From Gemmobacter caeruleus (GTDB lineage: Bacteria; Pseudomonadota; Alphaproteobacteria; Rhodobacterales; Rhodobacteraceae): 53,676 bases of DNA. How positions within the stretch are numbered: position 1 is the first letter of the stretch; the number at the start of each line of letters is the position of its first letter. The notes under the pieces were generated by a model. That model did no database searches and was not told the origin of the DNA. It saw nothing but the letters and a program-made list of their open reading frames with translations. The translations under genes were made by a program, and so were the position numbers. The DNA lies in the NCBI RefSeq assembly GCF_008271655.1, contig NZ_VKKX01000004.1:1-53676 (forward strand). Reading direction: 5' to 3'. Of the stretch, positions 14,000-23,413 are shown in pieces.

Positions 14000-16719
14000 G
14001 AAACCTCGACGCTGAGCGTGCCTACCTGCGGCTGAAGATTGCCGCGAGATTTCAGCAGGAACTCTCTGGTGGAGCTGCCATTCCAAAGGAGGCAATCGCA
14101 GAAGAAGTCAACGCGTCGCCCTTTTCATTAACTCCCGACGAACGCGACCTTCTCGTTCGCGAGCTCGAGGAAAGTTTCACTACAACCCAAAAGAGAGGTG
14201 CCACAGTCCTTGCCGATTATAAGCCTTGGCTGAACAAACGCCGCGGAGGGATAGATTGGTATTACTGGGACCGACTGCGCCGCTACTACATGGAGGGCAA
14301 TCGATTGCCACCTCAAGTAGTCGCCACACTCGACATTGTGACTGACGAAGTGCTCGATTACTGCGGCGACCCTAGCACTAAAGAGGAGTGGAAGCGCCGA
14401 GGTATGGTTATGGGGCATGTGCAGTCCGGAAAGACAACAAACTACTCAGCACTGATCTGCAAGGCAGCCGATGCTGGCTACAAAGTCATCATTCTGCTGG
14501 CGGGGATTACCAATTCGCTTCGTTCACAGACGCAGGAACGAATCGACGATACCTTCATTGGGCGAAAGTCGGTCTTTAATGCAGCCGTTGTCGAGGGCCT
14601 CCCTCTCCAAAGCTACGCAGCAAGAAAGCGCACTCCGGCCTACGGAACATCTCGTGACCGCGATTTCACAAAGGATGCAGCGGGGGTGTTCTTCAGTCTT
14701 GAGGCACACAATGAGCCAATTATCTTTGTCACCAAGAAAAACAGTCGAACGCTAGAGCTCTTGAGAGATTGGCTCAATGATCAGTCAGATGGGAAAAGAC
14801 TGGCTTATCCCATGCTGCTCATCGACGATGAGGCTGACAACGCCTCCATTAACACAAGCAAAGATTCCAACCAGACAACTAAAATCAATGGATTTATCCG
14901 TGAAATCCTGGAGAATTTCGAGCGATCAACATATATCGGATATACAGCGACACCCTTTGCAAACATCTTCATCGATCCCGACAGCGAATTTGCGATGCTA
15001 GGCGATGATCTGTTTCCGCGTAACTTTATCAAGGCGCTTGACCCACCGTCGAACTATATAGGCGCAAGTAAGGTCTTCGCCCCCGATGGCGTGCTTCGCG
15101 CGAGCACCGTGCGCGTGATCAGCGACTTTCATGCTATTCTGCCTCTCACTCACAAGCGAGCGCAACCCGTCAACGCATTACCTCCTTCATTGAAGGAGGC
15201 CATTCGTGTTTGGTGCCTTGCGCGTGGCTTGCGCTATCTAAGAGGGCACGAGCACAAGCACTGTTCAATGATGATTAACGTGAGTCGCTTCAACGATGTT
15301 CAAGAAAGCGTTCTCGGCCTTGTCTATTCCTATCTCGAGGCCATTCGGAACGCACTTCTGTCTAACGGAGCCTTGCCATTTCACGAGATTAGTGATGCTT
15401 GCATCAGCGATCTCGCCGCAACATTTGGGAAGGAGTTTTCTAGCGGAAATCACACCTTCGAAGAGGTGCTGCCCATCTTGGGCGATGCCTTGAATGGGAC
15501 ATCTGTTCTAACGGTCAATATGCGCGGCGGTACGCTGGACTATGCACGACACCGCAACACAGGTCTTCGAGTTATTGCCATCGGCGGCCTTGCCCTTTCA
15601 CGAGGCCTGACGTTGGAAGATCTCACGGTGTCCTACATTCTACGGAACACTGCAGCTTCGGACACGCTCATGCAGATGGCGCGCTGGTTCGGCTATCGCC
15701 CCGGATACGAAGACCTCTGTCGTGTATATCTTCCTCAGATCTCCCTTGAACACTATGAGGAAGTGAACGAAGCGATCGAAGAGCTGCGCTCCGAGGTGAA
15801 GAGGATGCAGCTCAACGGTCTCACCCCACAAGATTTTGGACTACGTGTCCGTGAAAGCCCCACCGCCATACGCATTACCGCAGCAAATAAAATGCGGACT
15901 GCGCAGAAGATGATAATTGCGCAGAGCTATGCGGGTCGCCATGTTGAAGGCTATGCGTTGTTCGATGACTGCAGCGTGAATGAAGATAACCAGACCGCGG
16001 TGACCGACTTCCTATCAGAGCTGGGGAGCGCTAACTTGAGGGAAGGGCATCTTTTCTGGGCAGACGTCAAAGGCTCATCGGTCCTCAGTCTGCTCGATCG
16101 GTTCCAATTTCCAGATGCTCATGGTGATCTCAAACCCGTGAATGGTCGTAGGTCGCTGCTTGGCGACTATATCTCTGACCGTCTCAATGCTGATCTTTCA
16201 TATTGGGACGTCGCCATACCCCATCTGCGGACTCCAGGCGCAGAGACCGTCCGTGTGTTTGGGTTGGACATTCCCGTGCGCCGCAGAGAAGGGGGAATGA
16301 TCGTCGACGTTGCGTCGGAAGGGGCGAGGATCTTCCGGGTTTATGGGATGAAGAACCGTGTGGCCGACCCAGGCGATGTGGCTCTCGGAATGGGACCCGA
16401 AGAGATCAGCAGTGCCTTAGCAGAAAGGGACGATCCGGATGGAGAGCGCGGCGATCGAGCATTCTGTCGCCATCGCAAGCGGCCGCTGCTCGTGATCCAC
16501 GTCTTCCGAACGAACGGAGTTGCGACCTCCGCTGACGGCAGCGGCGCAGTAGTTCCAATCCTCAAGGATCCGGTGGTCTCCCTGAGCTTTGCGCTGCCGG
16601 CCACCGCTGTACGTGCCAAACCAAGATCATACCAAGTCAATAAGGTCTATGTCCGACAACTCGACATGATGGCCGAGCCCGATGACGACGAAGTAGCAGT
16701 CGAGGCAGGCGATGTCTGA
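13996..16719 (+). CDS. Z1-domain P-loop ATPase of the defence operon
   Basis: A 907-aa superfamily-2-like ATPase with the Z1 domain known from restriction-linked operons. Walker A is GHVQSGKTT (about 140-148), Walker B is LLIDDEADNAS (about 274), motif III is GYTATPFANIF, and the Z1 signature RGLTLEDLTVSY followed by DTLMQMARWFGYRPGYEDL lies near 530-575. It probably moves or remodels DNA for cleavage by a partner nuclease. I chose the GTG at 13996, which overlaps the upstream stop and has AAGGG 9 bases before it; TTG 13987 is in frame but lacks such a site. Second gene of a four-gene overlapping operon. Confidence 0.9.
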   Translation: MRNLDAERAYLRLKIAARFQQELSGGAAIPKEAIAEEVNASPFSLTPDERDLLVRELEESFTTTQKRGATVLADYKPWLNKRRGGIDWYYWDRLRRYYMEGNRLPPQVVATLDIVTDEVLDYCGDPSTKEEWKRRGMVMGHVQSGKTTNYSALICKAADAGYKVIILLAGITNSLRSQTQERIDDTFIGRKSVFNAAVVEGLPLQSYAARKRTPAYGTSRDRDFTKDAAGVFFSLEAHNEPIIFVTKKNSRTLELLRDWLNDQSDGKRLAYPMLLIDDEADNASINTSKDSNQTTKINGFIREILENFERSTYIGYTATPFANIFIDPDSEFAMLGDDLFPRNFIKALDPPSNYIGASKVFAPDGVLRASTVRVISDFHAILPLTHKRAQPVNALPPSLKEAIRVWCLARGLRYLRGHEHKHCSMMINVSRFNDVQESVLGLVYSYLEAIRNALLSNGALPFHEISDACISDLAATFGKEFSSGNHTFEEVLPILGDALNGTSVLTVNMRGGTLDYARHRNTGLRVIAIGGLALSRGLTLEDLTVSYILRNTAASDTLMQMARWFGYRPGYEDLCRVYLPQISLEHYEEVNEAIEELRSEVKRMQLNGLTPQDFGLRVRESPTAIRITAANKMRTAQKMIIAQSYAGRHVEGYALFDDCSVNEDNQTAVTDFLSELGSANLREGHLFWADVKGSSVLSLLDRFQFPDAHGDLKPVNGRRSLLGDYISDRLNADLSYWDVAIPHLRTPGAETVRVFGLDIPVRRREGGMIVDVASEGARIFRVYGMKNRVADPGDVALGMGPEEISSALAERDDPDGERGDRAFCRHRKRPLLVIHVFRTNGVATSADGSGAVVPILKDPVVSLSFALPATAVRAKPRSYQVNKVYVRQLDMMAEPDDDEVAVEAGDV

Positions 16720-17692
16720 TCCTTGGTCGAACATCGCAGCTAGCGGGCAAGTGGGCATCGATAACTTGCGTCGTGCAAGCGCTGAGCATCCTCTGGAATT
16801 TTGGTGGGGGCGGGATCACTCTGGGCGCTGCCTGCTAGCTCTCGATTATGCGGTTGCGAAATCGCGGCCCCAGTTTCCTGAGCTAGCAGGGCTTGAGATC
16901 GTGACATTTTCCCGTGATGCCAAGGTCGGACGATTGGTGCTGACACTTGTTGATGACACTGACCGAGACATCTTCCTCGCCCTCTGCAATGACATGATCC
17001 ATGCTACAAGCAGTCTCGGGCGAGGCGACAGCCAAAATGGGGTCTTGATCGTCATCGCGCGGCTAGCCAGATGGCGCGAGCTCTTCCGAAACCGACGCGA
17101 CCGGCTTTCATTCGAACGGGTCATTGGTCTTGCGGGTGAACTCTTCTTCTTGCGCGATTGCCTTCTTTCACGTCTCGATGCCGCGACTGCGGTCAGCATG
17201 TGGCGTGGCCCCTACGGCGACGAACAAGACTTCGTCGTGGGTCGCAGCATCATTGAGGTAAAGACCCAGCTTTCAACAGCTGACGCCAAACTGCAAATTT
17301 CCTCCGAGAACCAGTTGGACACCACTTCAGGCGCTGTCATTCTCGTTCACCAACTGCTCGGTCAAGCCCTACCTAGTACAGAACATGCGCTGTCGCTCAA
17401 CAAGCTGGCGGCTGACATTCGCGGCATGATCTCAGCGGTTTCGCCTGCCTCAGCTGACACATTCGATTCCGGACTCCTTGCAGCAGGGTATGTCCCTCTC
17501 GCACCCTACGACGAGCCCTTCTGGATTCTCGCACGACGCGACGTGTACCGTGTCGAGCAAGCATTTCCGCGGATCATTCCCACGATGTTGCCAACAGGCG
17601 TTGAAAAAGTGCGGTACCATCTCCGGCTAGATGCCTGCCTACCGTTTCAAGTGGATGCGACGCAAACTCTCGAGGCACTCCTCAATGAGTGA
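16712..17692 (+). CDS. DUF4420 PD-(D/E)XK nuclease-like protein of the defence operon
   Basis: A 326-aa protein with the DUF4420 layout: an N-terminal strand-rich domain, a central helix GLAGELFFLRDCL with the conserved Glu, then W-x-GP-x-x-x-x-QDFVV with Asp and SIIEVKTQL with Glu and Lys (about 170-187), followed by ISSENQLD. This is a PD-(D/E)XK nuclease core, so it is the likely DNA-cutting subunit. Starts 8 bases inside the Z1 gene and ends 8 bases inside the AIPR gene, so all are made together. Target choice probably depends on the ATPases and on methylation. Confidence 0.88.
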   Translation: MSDPWSNIAASGQVGIDNLRRASAEHPLEFWWGRDHSGRCLLALDYAVAKSRPQFPELAGLEIVTFSRDAKVGRLVLTLVDDTDRDIFLALCNDMIHATSSLGRGDSQNGVLIVIARLARWRELFRNRRDRLSFERVIGLAGELFFLRDCLLSRLDAATAVSMWRGPYGDEQDFVVGRSIIEVKTQLSTADAKLQISSENQLDTTSGAVILVHQLLGQALPSTEHALSLNKLAADIRGMISAVSPASADTFDSGLLAAGYVPLAPYDEPFWILARRDVYRVEQAFPRIIPTMLPTGVEKVRYHLRLDACLPFQVDATQTLEALLNE

Positions 17693-19763
17693 CGAACTCG
17701 CAACTGATTTCGACACCTTCTGGGACGAGCTTGACCTTGAAGTCGAGGCTTCTGGTGAACTTTCCCCCGCCGCCTTTTTTTCTATCTTCGCGCGGCTGGC
17801 CGCTGACAATGGTGATTGCGCCGATCTCTCCTACACACCGGTCACTCGAGAGGGTCGCGGTGGCTTCCAAATCGACGGCATGGCGCTGGACTTGGAACGA
17901 AACGAGTTGCATGTCGCCGTATGCGACTTCCGACAGTCGCGAGAACTCGAGACGGTCAACGCGCGCGAAATTGAAAGCCATTTCATGCGTGCCAGCCGGT
18001 TCATCGAAATCGCCTCCCAACACGACTTCATCTCGGCACTTGAAGAGGAGAGCCCGGCATTTCAAGCAGCGTATCCGATCTTCGAGAGCTTGCAGAAGGT
18101 CAGACGCATCCGCATATTATTGTTAACCAACGCTCGCCTTGCAATTCGCTCTCAGCCGGAAGCAATCGGTGAGATCCTTGGCATTCCCGTAGTTAGGAAC
18201 ATTCTCGACTTGCGCCGGTATGGCGAAATCATGCGTTCTCGTGGCGCTCCCGAACCAATCGAAATCAATTTTGAGACACTTAACAATGGTCCTTTGGCGT
18301 GCCTTCCAGCGCATGGCAGCAGTGGCACCTATGAGGCGTACCTTGTCGTATTGCCGGGCGAACTCCTAGCAAAGATTTACGGGCTATGGGGAGCAAGGCT
18401 GCTAGAACAAAATGTCCGCTCATTTTTGCAGGCCAAGACAAAGGTGAATAGGGGTATCATCGAAACGATTCAGAACTATCCAGGTATGTTCTTTGCCTAC
18501 AACAATGGAATCACTGCAACCGCATCGGGTATCTGCACTGTTCCGCTCAAGGGTGGCGGGCTTGGCATCTCCTCAATTCGAAATCTTCAGATCGTCAATG
18601 GTGGGCAAACGACTGCGTCGATTCTTTATGCAAAAGATAATAGCAAAACGGCCGACCTTTCAGAAGTCTTCGTTCAAATGAAGCTTTCGGTGGTAACTCC
18701 CGAGCTGATCGAAGAGGTTGTTCCCGACATCTCGCGGTTTGCGAACACACAAAATAAAGTCAGTGAAGCTGACTTTTTCTCTAACCATCCATTTCATGTT
18801 GAGATGGAAAAGCTCTCGCGACGGCTGCCCGCACCTCCAAAGCCTGGATCATTCGTTGGCACCAAGTGGTTCTATGAACGGGCAAGAGGTCAATATCGAT
18901 ACGGCCAAGCATCAGGGCAATTGAGTGATCGGCGCAAGTTCGAGGTGGAGTTCCCTCGTGATCAAGTAATTAGCAAGACCGAAGTGGCTAAATATGTGCT
19001 CACCTTTGATCAACTGCCGCACATCGTCAGCCGTGGAGAAACAAAGTTTTTCCTCGATTTCGCGGAACGGATTGGCACGGAATGGGCTGCCAACCAAGAG
19101 AATTTCAATGATGCCTACTTTAAATCTCTCATCGCGAAAGCAATCATCTTTCGTCATTTGGACAAACAGATAGGTCGATCTGACTGGTATAAGGATGATC
19201 GAGGCTACAAGGCGCAAACAGTCACATATTCGATTGCATGGCTCATTCATCATCTTGAGAAGGAGCTCAGCCGTGGGCTGGATTTGATGAGAATTTGGAA
19301 CGAGCAGGGGCTGCCGACAGAGCTTGATGAATTGCTAATGCATATTGCACCTCGTATCGCCATCGAACTTCGAAATGCCCCACCGACCGTCAAGAACGTT
19401 GCAGAGTACTGCAAGCAGAAGATATGCTGGGATGCAATTTGCACACTCAATCTTTCGATACCATTTTACGAGAGCGTCTCCATACCGCAGGAGGACGTAC
19501 GCAAGGGTCTGCGGGACGCCCGTGAAATCAAGCGCACGGATAAGGACATCGAGTTCGACATCCTTCTCACGAAGATTCCCGCGGCAGTTGGCCAGATTGT
19601 CGATTTCGCTCGCTCGCGCCGACTGCTCAGCCCAAAATCCAATGCCGCCCTTACGAAACTGGCCCGCGGAAAGCTCAATCTCGCTATCCCCGAGCGGAAT
19701 GCGATGAAGAACCTGGTGCAGCGAATGCAAGAAGCAGGTTTCGACTTCAGGAAGCTTGTCTGA
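17685..19763 (+). CDS. AIPR family (abortive infection phage resistance) protein
   Basis: A 692-aa member of the AIPR family, named after lactococcal abortive infection factors. The family core is visible: LLEQNVRSFLQAKTKVNRG, then PGMFFAYNNGITATA and IVNGGQTTASILYA (about 240-335), which include the family's N-N-G-I and G-G-Q signatures. The N-terminal region before it carries a strand/helix pattern and Asp-Gly-x-x-x-D (QIDGMALD) that could be a degenerate nuclease-like fold; this is weak. Start is ATG 17685, overlapping the DUF4420 stop; a longer frame from 17631 lacks support. Last gene of the MORC/Z1/DUF4420/AIPR operon; presumably the sensor or effector. Confidence 0.9.
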   Translation: MSDELATDFDTFWDELDLEVEASGELSPAAFFSIFARLAADNGDCADLSYTPVTREGRGGFQIDGMALDLERNELHVAVCDFRQSRELETVNAREIESHFMRASRFIEIASQHDFISALEEESPAFQAAYPIFESLQKVRRIRILLLTNARLAIRSQPEAIGEILGIPVVRNILDLRRYGEIMRSRGAPEPIEINFETLNNGPLACLPAHGSSGTYEAYLVVLPGELLAKIYGLWGARLLEQNVRSFLQAKTKVNRGIIETIQNYPGMFFAYNNGITATASGICTVPLKGGGLGISSIRNLQIVNGGQTTASILYAKDNSKTADLSEVFVQMKLSVVTPELIEEVVPDISRFANTQNKVSEADFFSNHPFHVEMEKLSRRLPAPPKPGSFVGTKWFYERARGQYRYGQASGQLSDRRKFEVEFPRDQVISKTEVAKYVLTFDQLPHIVSRGETKFFLDFAERIGTEWAANQENFNDAYFKSLIAKAIIFRHLDKQIGRSDWYKDDRGYKAQTVTYSIAWLIHHLEKELSRGLDLMRIWNEQGLPTELDELLMHIAPRIAIELRNAPPTVKNVAEYCKQKICWDAICTLNLSIPFYESVSIPQEDVRKGLRDAREIKRTDKDIEFDILLTKIPAAVGQIVDFARSRRLLSPKSNAALTKLARGKLNLAIPERNAMKNLVQRMQEAGFDFRKLV

Positions 19764-20219
19764 TTCAACAGGAAGCTATGGTTTTTGATGTGAGGCGCGC
19801 CAACCAAGAAAGCTGTCCAGAATTCAATTCTGAGTTTCCTTAAGACCCGCTTCAACAGTTATTGCATCGCGACTTTCCTACCTACGGCAGCCCCCTCCTC
19901 TGGTTCCTCCCCGGCCCCGAACGTATGCGGGGGGGCGCAGCGCGGCGGTTCGTTAGCGTGAGGCGTTTTCACCGGGGAAGCCAGGCGGAAGCCACCTTGT
20001 GCGCTGATGCCGGAATTCTTGAGTCAGATCAGCAGCTTGCGGAATCACGATCTGGCAGGGGTGGATTCCCGGCGGGAAGCCAGGGAAGCCACCTTCGGGG
20101 AAGCCAGGTGGCCAGAAGCCACCAGAGAAAGCCAATTCGTTAGAAGCTGTTGAATCCGCTTCACTTTTCGGATTGACAGACCTGCCCCCATTGACCTACC
20201 CCTTGATCATCGAAGAATT
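19764..20219. other. Non-coding stretch with GGAAGCCA repeat cluster
   Basis: No gene is convincing between the AIPR stop and the terminator at 20220. Bases 19974-20123 contain at least six copies of the octamer core GAAGCCA alternating as GGAAGCCAGG and GGAAGCCACC. The stretch marks the junction between the defence island and the phage late region. A TTG-initiated 60-codon leftward frame (19953-20135) is repeat-encoded and Gly/Pro/Phe-rich, not a supported gene. Confidence 0.5.
19974..20123. repeat. GGAAGCCAGG / GGAAGCCACC short repeat cluster
   Basis: Copies of the GAAGCCA core lie at about 19976, 19988, 20076, 20085, 20099 and 20115. Two blocks have the same order, GGAAGCCAGG then GGAAGCCACCTT (19974-19998 and 20074-20095), which suggests duplication of a unit of about 20 bp. 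Confidence 0.7.
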
Positions 20220-20251
20220 GCGCCCGGAGGAACCCCCTCGCGGGCGCTTTT
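20220..20251 (+). terminator. Intrinsic terminator upstream of the ParB-methyltransferase genes
   Basis: GCGCCCG (20220-20226) pairs with CGGGCGC (20241-20247), extended by GAGG against CCTC with one bulge, and TTTT follows. It faces rightward and would stop transcripts from the defence island before the phage late genes. It also argues against the in-frame TTG at 20173 as a start for the next gene. Confidence 0.7.
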
Positions 20252-20286
20252 CATTCCCCCTCCCCCCACATCCCGAGCCCCATCCC

Positions 20287-21549
20287 ATGCACCTGGTCTT
20301 CGCGCCGAGCCAGATCGAGAGCTGGCCGATTGCCCGGCTGCGCCCTTATGCCCGCAATGCCAAGATGCATGGTGACGACCAGGTGGCGAAGATCGCCGCC
20401 AGCATGGCCAAGTTCGGCTGGACCGTGCCCTGCATGGTGGCCGACGACGGCGAGCTGATCGCGGGTCATGGCCGGGTGCTGGCGGCCACCATGCTAGGGC
20501 TGACCGAGGTGCCGGTGATCCGGCTCAGCCACCTCGACGAGGCCGAGCGCCGGGCCTACCGCGTCGCCGACAACAAGCTGACGGAACTGGGCGAATGGGA
20601 CGAGGCCCTGCTGCGCGACGAGATCGCGGGGCTCTTGGCCGAGGATTTCGACCTGACGCTCCTGGGCATCAGCGACGATGACCTCGACGCGCTGCTGCGG
20701 GATCCCAAGGCGCCGGGCGGGGATGGCCCGGTCGAGGGCGAAGACGATGTTCCGGAGTTGCCGGTCGCGCCGGTGTCCGTGCCGGGCGATCTCTGGCAGC
20801 TGGGCGCGCACCGGCTGATCTGCGGTGACAGCACCTTGGCCGATGTCGTTGGGCGCTTGCTAGGGGATGTGCGGCCCCTGCTGATGGTCACCGATCCGCC
20901 CTATGGCGTGGAGTACGATCCGTCCTGGCGCAACCAGGCCGGGGCCGCAAAGACGAAACGCACCGGCAAGGTGCTGAACGACGACCGCGCCGACTGGCGC
21001 GAAGCGTGGGCGCTGTTCCCCGGTGACGTCGCCTATGTCTGGCACGGTGCGCTGCATGCCGGGACCGTGGCCGACAGCCTGGCGGCCGCGGGCTTCGCCA
21101 TCCGGTCTCAGATCATCTGGGCCAAGGACCGACTGGTCCTCAGCCGGGGCGATTACCACTGGCAGCACGAACCCTGCTGGTACGCGGTGCGCACCAAGGG
21201 CAAGGGTCACTGGGCAGGAGACCGCAAGCAGACGACGCTCTGGCAGATCGCCAACAAGGATCAGGACGCGGCCACCGTTCACGGCACGCAGAAGCCGGTC
21301 GAGTGCATGCGGCGGCCGATCCTGAACAACTCCAGCCCCGGCCAGTCGGTCTATGAGCCCTTCATGGGTTCCGGCACCACGCTGATCGCGGCCGAGACCA
21401 CGGGGCGGGTCTGTTTCGGGGTCGAGTTGAACCCGGCCTATGTCGATGTGGCCATCGACCGCTGGCAGTCGTTCACAGGGCAGGAGGCGGTGCTGGTGGT
21501 AACCGGTGAGACTTTCGCGGCCCTAAAGGCCCGGAGGCTGGCAGCATGA
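20287..21549 (+). CDS. ParB-like domain fused to N6-adenine DNA methyltransferase (copy A)
   Basis: A 420-aa two-domain protein. Residues 8-110 are a ParB/Srx-like nuclease domain with LRPYARNAK and DGELIAGHGR, the family's substrate-binding motif. Residues about 175-410 are a beta-class (CcrM-like order) methyltransferase with DPPYG near 200 and FMGSGTT near 360. It should methylate adenine in a specific site in phage or host DNA, often to evade restriction. Start ATG 20287 was preferred because a terminator lies between it and the TTG at 20173. First of three overlapping genes; copy B at 22046 is a paralogue. Confidence 0.9.
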   Translation: MHLVFAPSQIESWPIARLRPYARNAKMHGDDQVAKIAASMAKFGWTVPCMVADDGELIAGHGRVLAATMLGLTEVPVIRLSHLDEAERRAYRVADNKLTELGEWDEALLRDEIAGLLAEDFDLTLLGISDDDLDALLRDPKAPGGDGPVEGEDDVPELPVAPVSVPGDLWQLGAHRLICGDSTLADVVGRLLGDVRPLLMVTDPPYGVEYDPSWRNQAGAAKTKRTGKVLNDDRADWREAWALFPGDVAYVWHGALHAGTVADSLAAAGFAIRSQIIWAKDRLVLSRGDYHWQHEPCWYAVRTKGKGHWAGDRKQTTLWQIANKDQDAATVHGTQKPVECMRRPILNNSSPGQSVYEPFMGSGTTLIAAETTGRVCFGVELNPAYVDVAIDRWQSFTGQEAVLVVTGETFAALKARRLAA

Positions 21550-22049
21550 ACCAACCCATCGCCATCCGGGAGGCTGCAGCCAGCCCTGACGAAGTCGCCG
21601 CTCTTGCCACCGCGGTGACCGAGTTTCAGGAGAAGCTGCGCGACGCGAAACGCTATCCCCGGATCCATGCGCTGCAACAGGATCTGCAGGCGACGCGCCA
21701 GCGCCTCTCCGTGCTGTTCGGCGAACGCCGTGGCTGGCACCAGTCCAAGTCCGCCTTCTCGCCCTCGGTGCTGGCGCGGCGCGGATTGTTCAATGGCCGC
21801 GGCAATCACGCTGATCCTTGGCCGCGCGAGCTTGTCGACGACGGGTATTTCTACCGCAAGGACAGGAAGGCCGCCGCGGTGGCCGCGCATCTCTACGGTA
21901 CTTTCGATGCCGCGAAGCGTCAGGACACCGAGGCCACGGCTGCGCTTTACGGGCTTCGCGTGACCTGGCCCGAGGATTTCCCGAGCTGGTATCTCCCAGG
22001 CCGAACCACGCTGATCGTCTGCACGCCGCTTTCTGGACCTGCGTCATGA
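21546..22049 (+). CDS. Uncharacterised phage protein between two methyltransferases
   Basis: A 167-aa soluble protein, linked by ATGA overlaps to the methyltransferase genes on both sides. It has a helical first part (EFQEKLRDAKRYPRIHALQQDL) and a Trp/Pro-rich C-terminal part (WPEDFPSWYLPGR). No motif identifies it. The tight coupling suggests a function with the methyltransferases. Confidence 0.7.
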   Translation: MNQPIAIREAAASPDEVAALATAVTEFQEKLRDAKRYPRIHALQQDLQATRQRLSVLFGERRGWHQSKSAFSPSVLARRGLFNGRGNHADPWPRELVDDGYFYRKDRKAAAVAAHLYGTFDAAKRQDTEATAALYGLRVTWPEDFPSWYLPGRTTLIVCTPLSGPAS

Positions 22050-23413
22050 TCATGCCACCCGGACGGGTCGAACTCTGGCCGCTCGCCCGTCTCCGGCCCT
22101 ACGCCCGGAATGCCAAGACCCATGACGCCGACCAGGTCACGAAGATCGCCGCCAGCATGGCCGAATTCGGCTGGACCGTTCCCTGCCTCGTCGCCGCGGA
22201 TGGCGAGCTGATTGCGGGCCATGGCCGCATCCTGGCCGCAACCCAGCTCGGGCTGACAGAGGCGCCGGTGATCGTGCTGGGCCATCTGACCGAGGCGCAG
22301 CGTCGGGCCTACCGGATCGCCGACAACAAGCTGACCGAACTGGGCGGGTGGGACGAGGCGCTGCTGCTCGAGGAACTGCGCGGCCTGATGGCCGAAGATT
22401 TCGACCTCGGGCTGATCGGGATCCCCGAGCACGAGCTGGACGCGCTGCTGCACGATGCCGACGACCGCGCGCCCATCGACGATGACACCGCCGACACCAT
22501 CCCCGAGGCCCCGGCCGAGCCGATCACCCGCCCCGGCGACATCTGGGCGCTGGGCGATCACCGGCTAATCTGCGGCGATGCGACCGACCCGGCGGTAGTT
22601 GCGCGGCTGATGGACGGCGCGCTGGCCTCGCTGATGTTCACGTCCCCGCCCTATGCCCAGCAGCGCGACTATGGCGCGGCGAAGGAGAAGGTCGGCGACT
22701 GGGACACGCTGATGCAGGGCGTGTTCGCCGCAGCACCCGTCGCCGCCGAGGCCCAGTTGCTGGTCAATCTCGGCCTCGTCCACCGCGATGGCGAGTGGAT
22801 CCCGTATTGGGAGAGCTGGCTCGACTGGATGCGCGCGCAGGGCTGGCGGCGCTTCGGCTGGTATGTCTGGGACCAAGGGCCGGGCCTGCCCGGCGACTGG
22901 AACGGCCGCCTGGCACCTTCCCATGAGTTCATCTTCCACTTCAATCGCCAGCCCCGCAAACCGAACAAGACGGTCGAGAGCAAGCACGCAGGCGAAACCC
23001 TCGGCGGCGGTGGCCTCCGCGGGGCCGACGGCACGGTCCACCGCAAGACCGGTTCCGGCAACGCGATCCAGAGCCACCGCATCCCGGACTCTGTGTTCCG
23101 CATCATGCGCCACAAGGGCGGGTTGGGCGCGGCCGGATCGCACCCGGCCGTGTTCCCCGTCGCGCTGGTCGAGGCCATGCTGGAGGCCTTCACCGATCCC
23201 GGCGAATTGGTGTTCGAGCCCTTCTGCGGCTCAGGCACCCAGCTGATCGCGGCTGAACGCACCGGGCGGCGCTGCTGCGCGGTGGAACTGGACCCGGTCT
23301 ATTGTGACGTTGCCGTGCGGCGGTGGGAGATGGCGACGGGGCGGACAGCCAGCCGGGTCACGGAAGCCGAGGCGGCGACAAAGCCTGCGCGCCAGTCGAG
23401 AAAGCGCGCATGA
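22046..23413 (+). CDS. ParB-like domain fused to DNA methyltransferase (copy B)
   Basis: A 455-aa paralogue of the gene at 20287: its ParB-like domain (LRPYARNAK, GELIAGHGR) is nearly the same for about 110 residues. The methyltransferase part differs: it has TSPPYA near 198 instead of DPPYG, and FCGSGTQ near 392. SPPY occurs in both N4-cytosine and some N6-adenine enzymes, so the base modified may differ from copy A. Start ATG 22046 overlaps the upstream stop. The C-terminus is a basic tail. Confidence 0.9.
   Translation: MIMPPGRVELWPLARLRPYARNAKTHDADQVTKIAASMAEFGWTVPCLVAADGELIAGHGRILAATQLGLTEAPVIVLGHLTEAQRRAYRIADNKLTELGGWDEALLLEELRGLMAEDFDLGLIGIPEHELDALLHDADDRAPIDDDTADTIPEAPAEPITRPGDIWALGDHRLICGDATDPAVVARLMDGALASLMFTSPPYAQQRDYGAAKEKVGDWDTLMQGVFAAAPVAAEAQLLVNLGLVHRDGEWIPYWESWLDWMRAQGWRRFGWYVWDQGPGLPGDWNGRLAPSHEFIFHFNRQPRKPNKTVESKHAGETLGGGGLRGADGTVHRKTGSGNAIQSHRIPDSVFRIMRHKGGLGAAGSHPAVFPVALVEAMLEAFTDPGELVFEPFCGSGTQLIAAERTGRRCCAVELDPVYCDVAVRRWEMATGRTASRVTEAEAATKPARQSRKRA

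Noticed and set aside
19953-20135. 60-codon leftward frame with Gly/Pro/Phe repeats
   Set aside because: TTG start, composition dictated by the short DNA repeat, no binding site.
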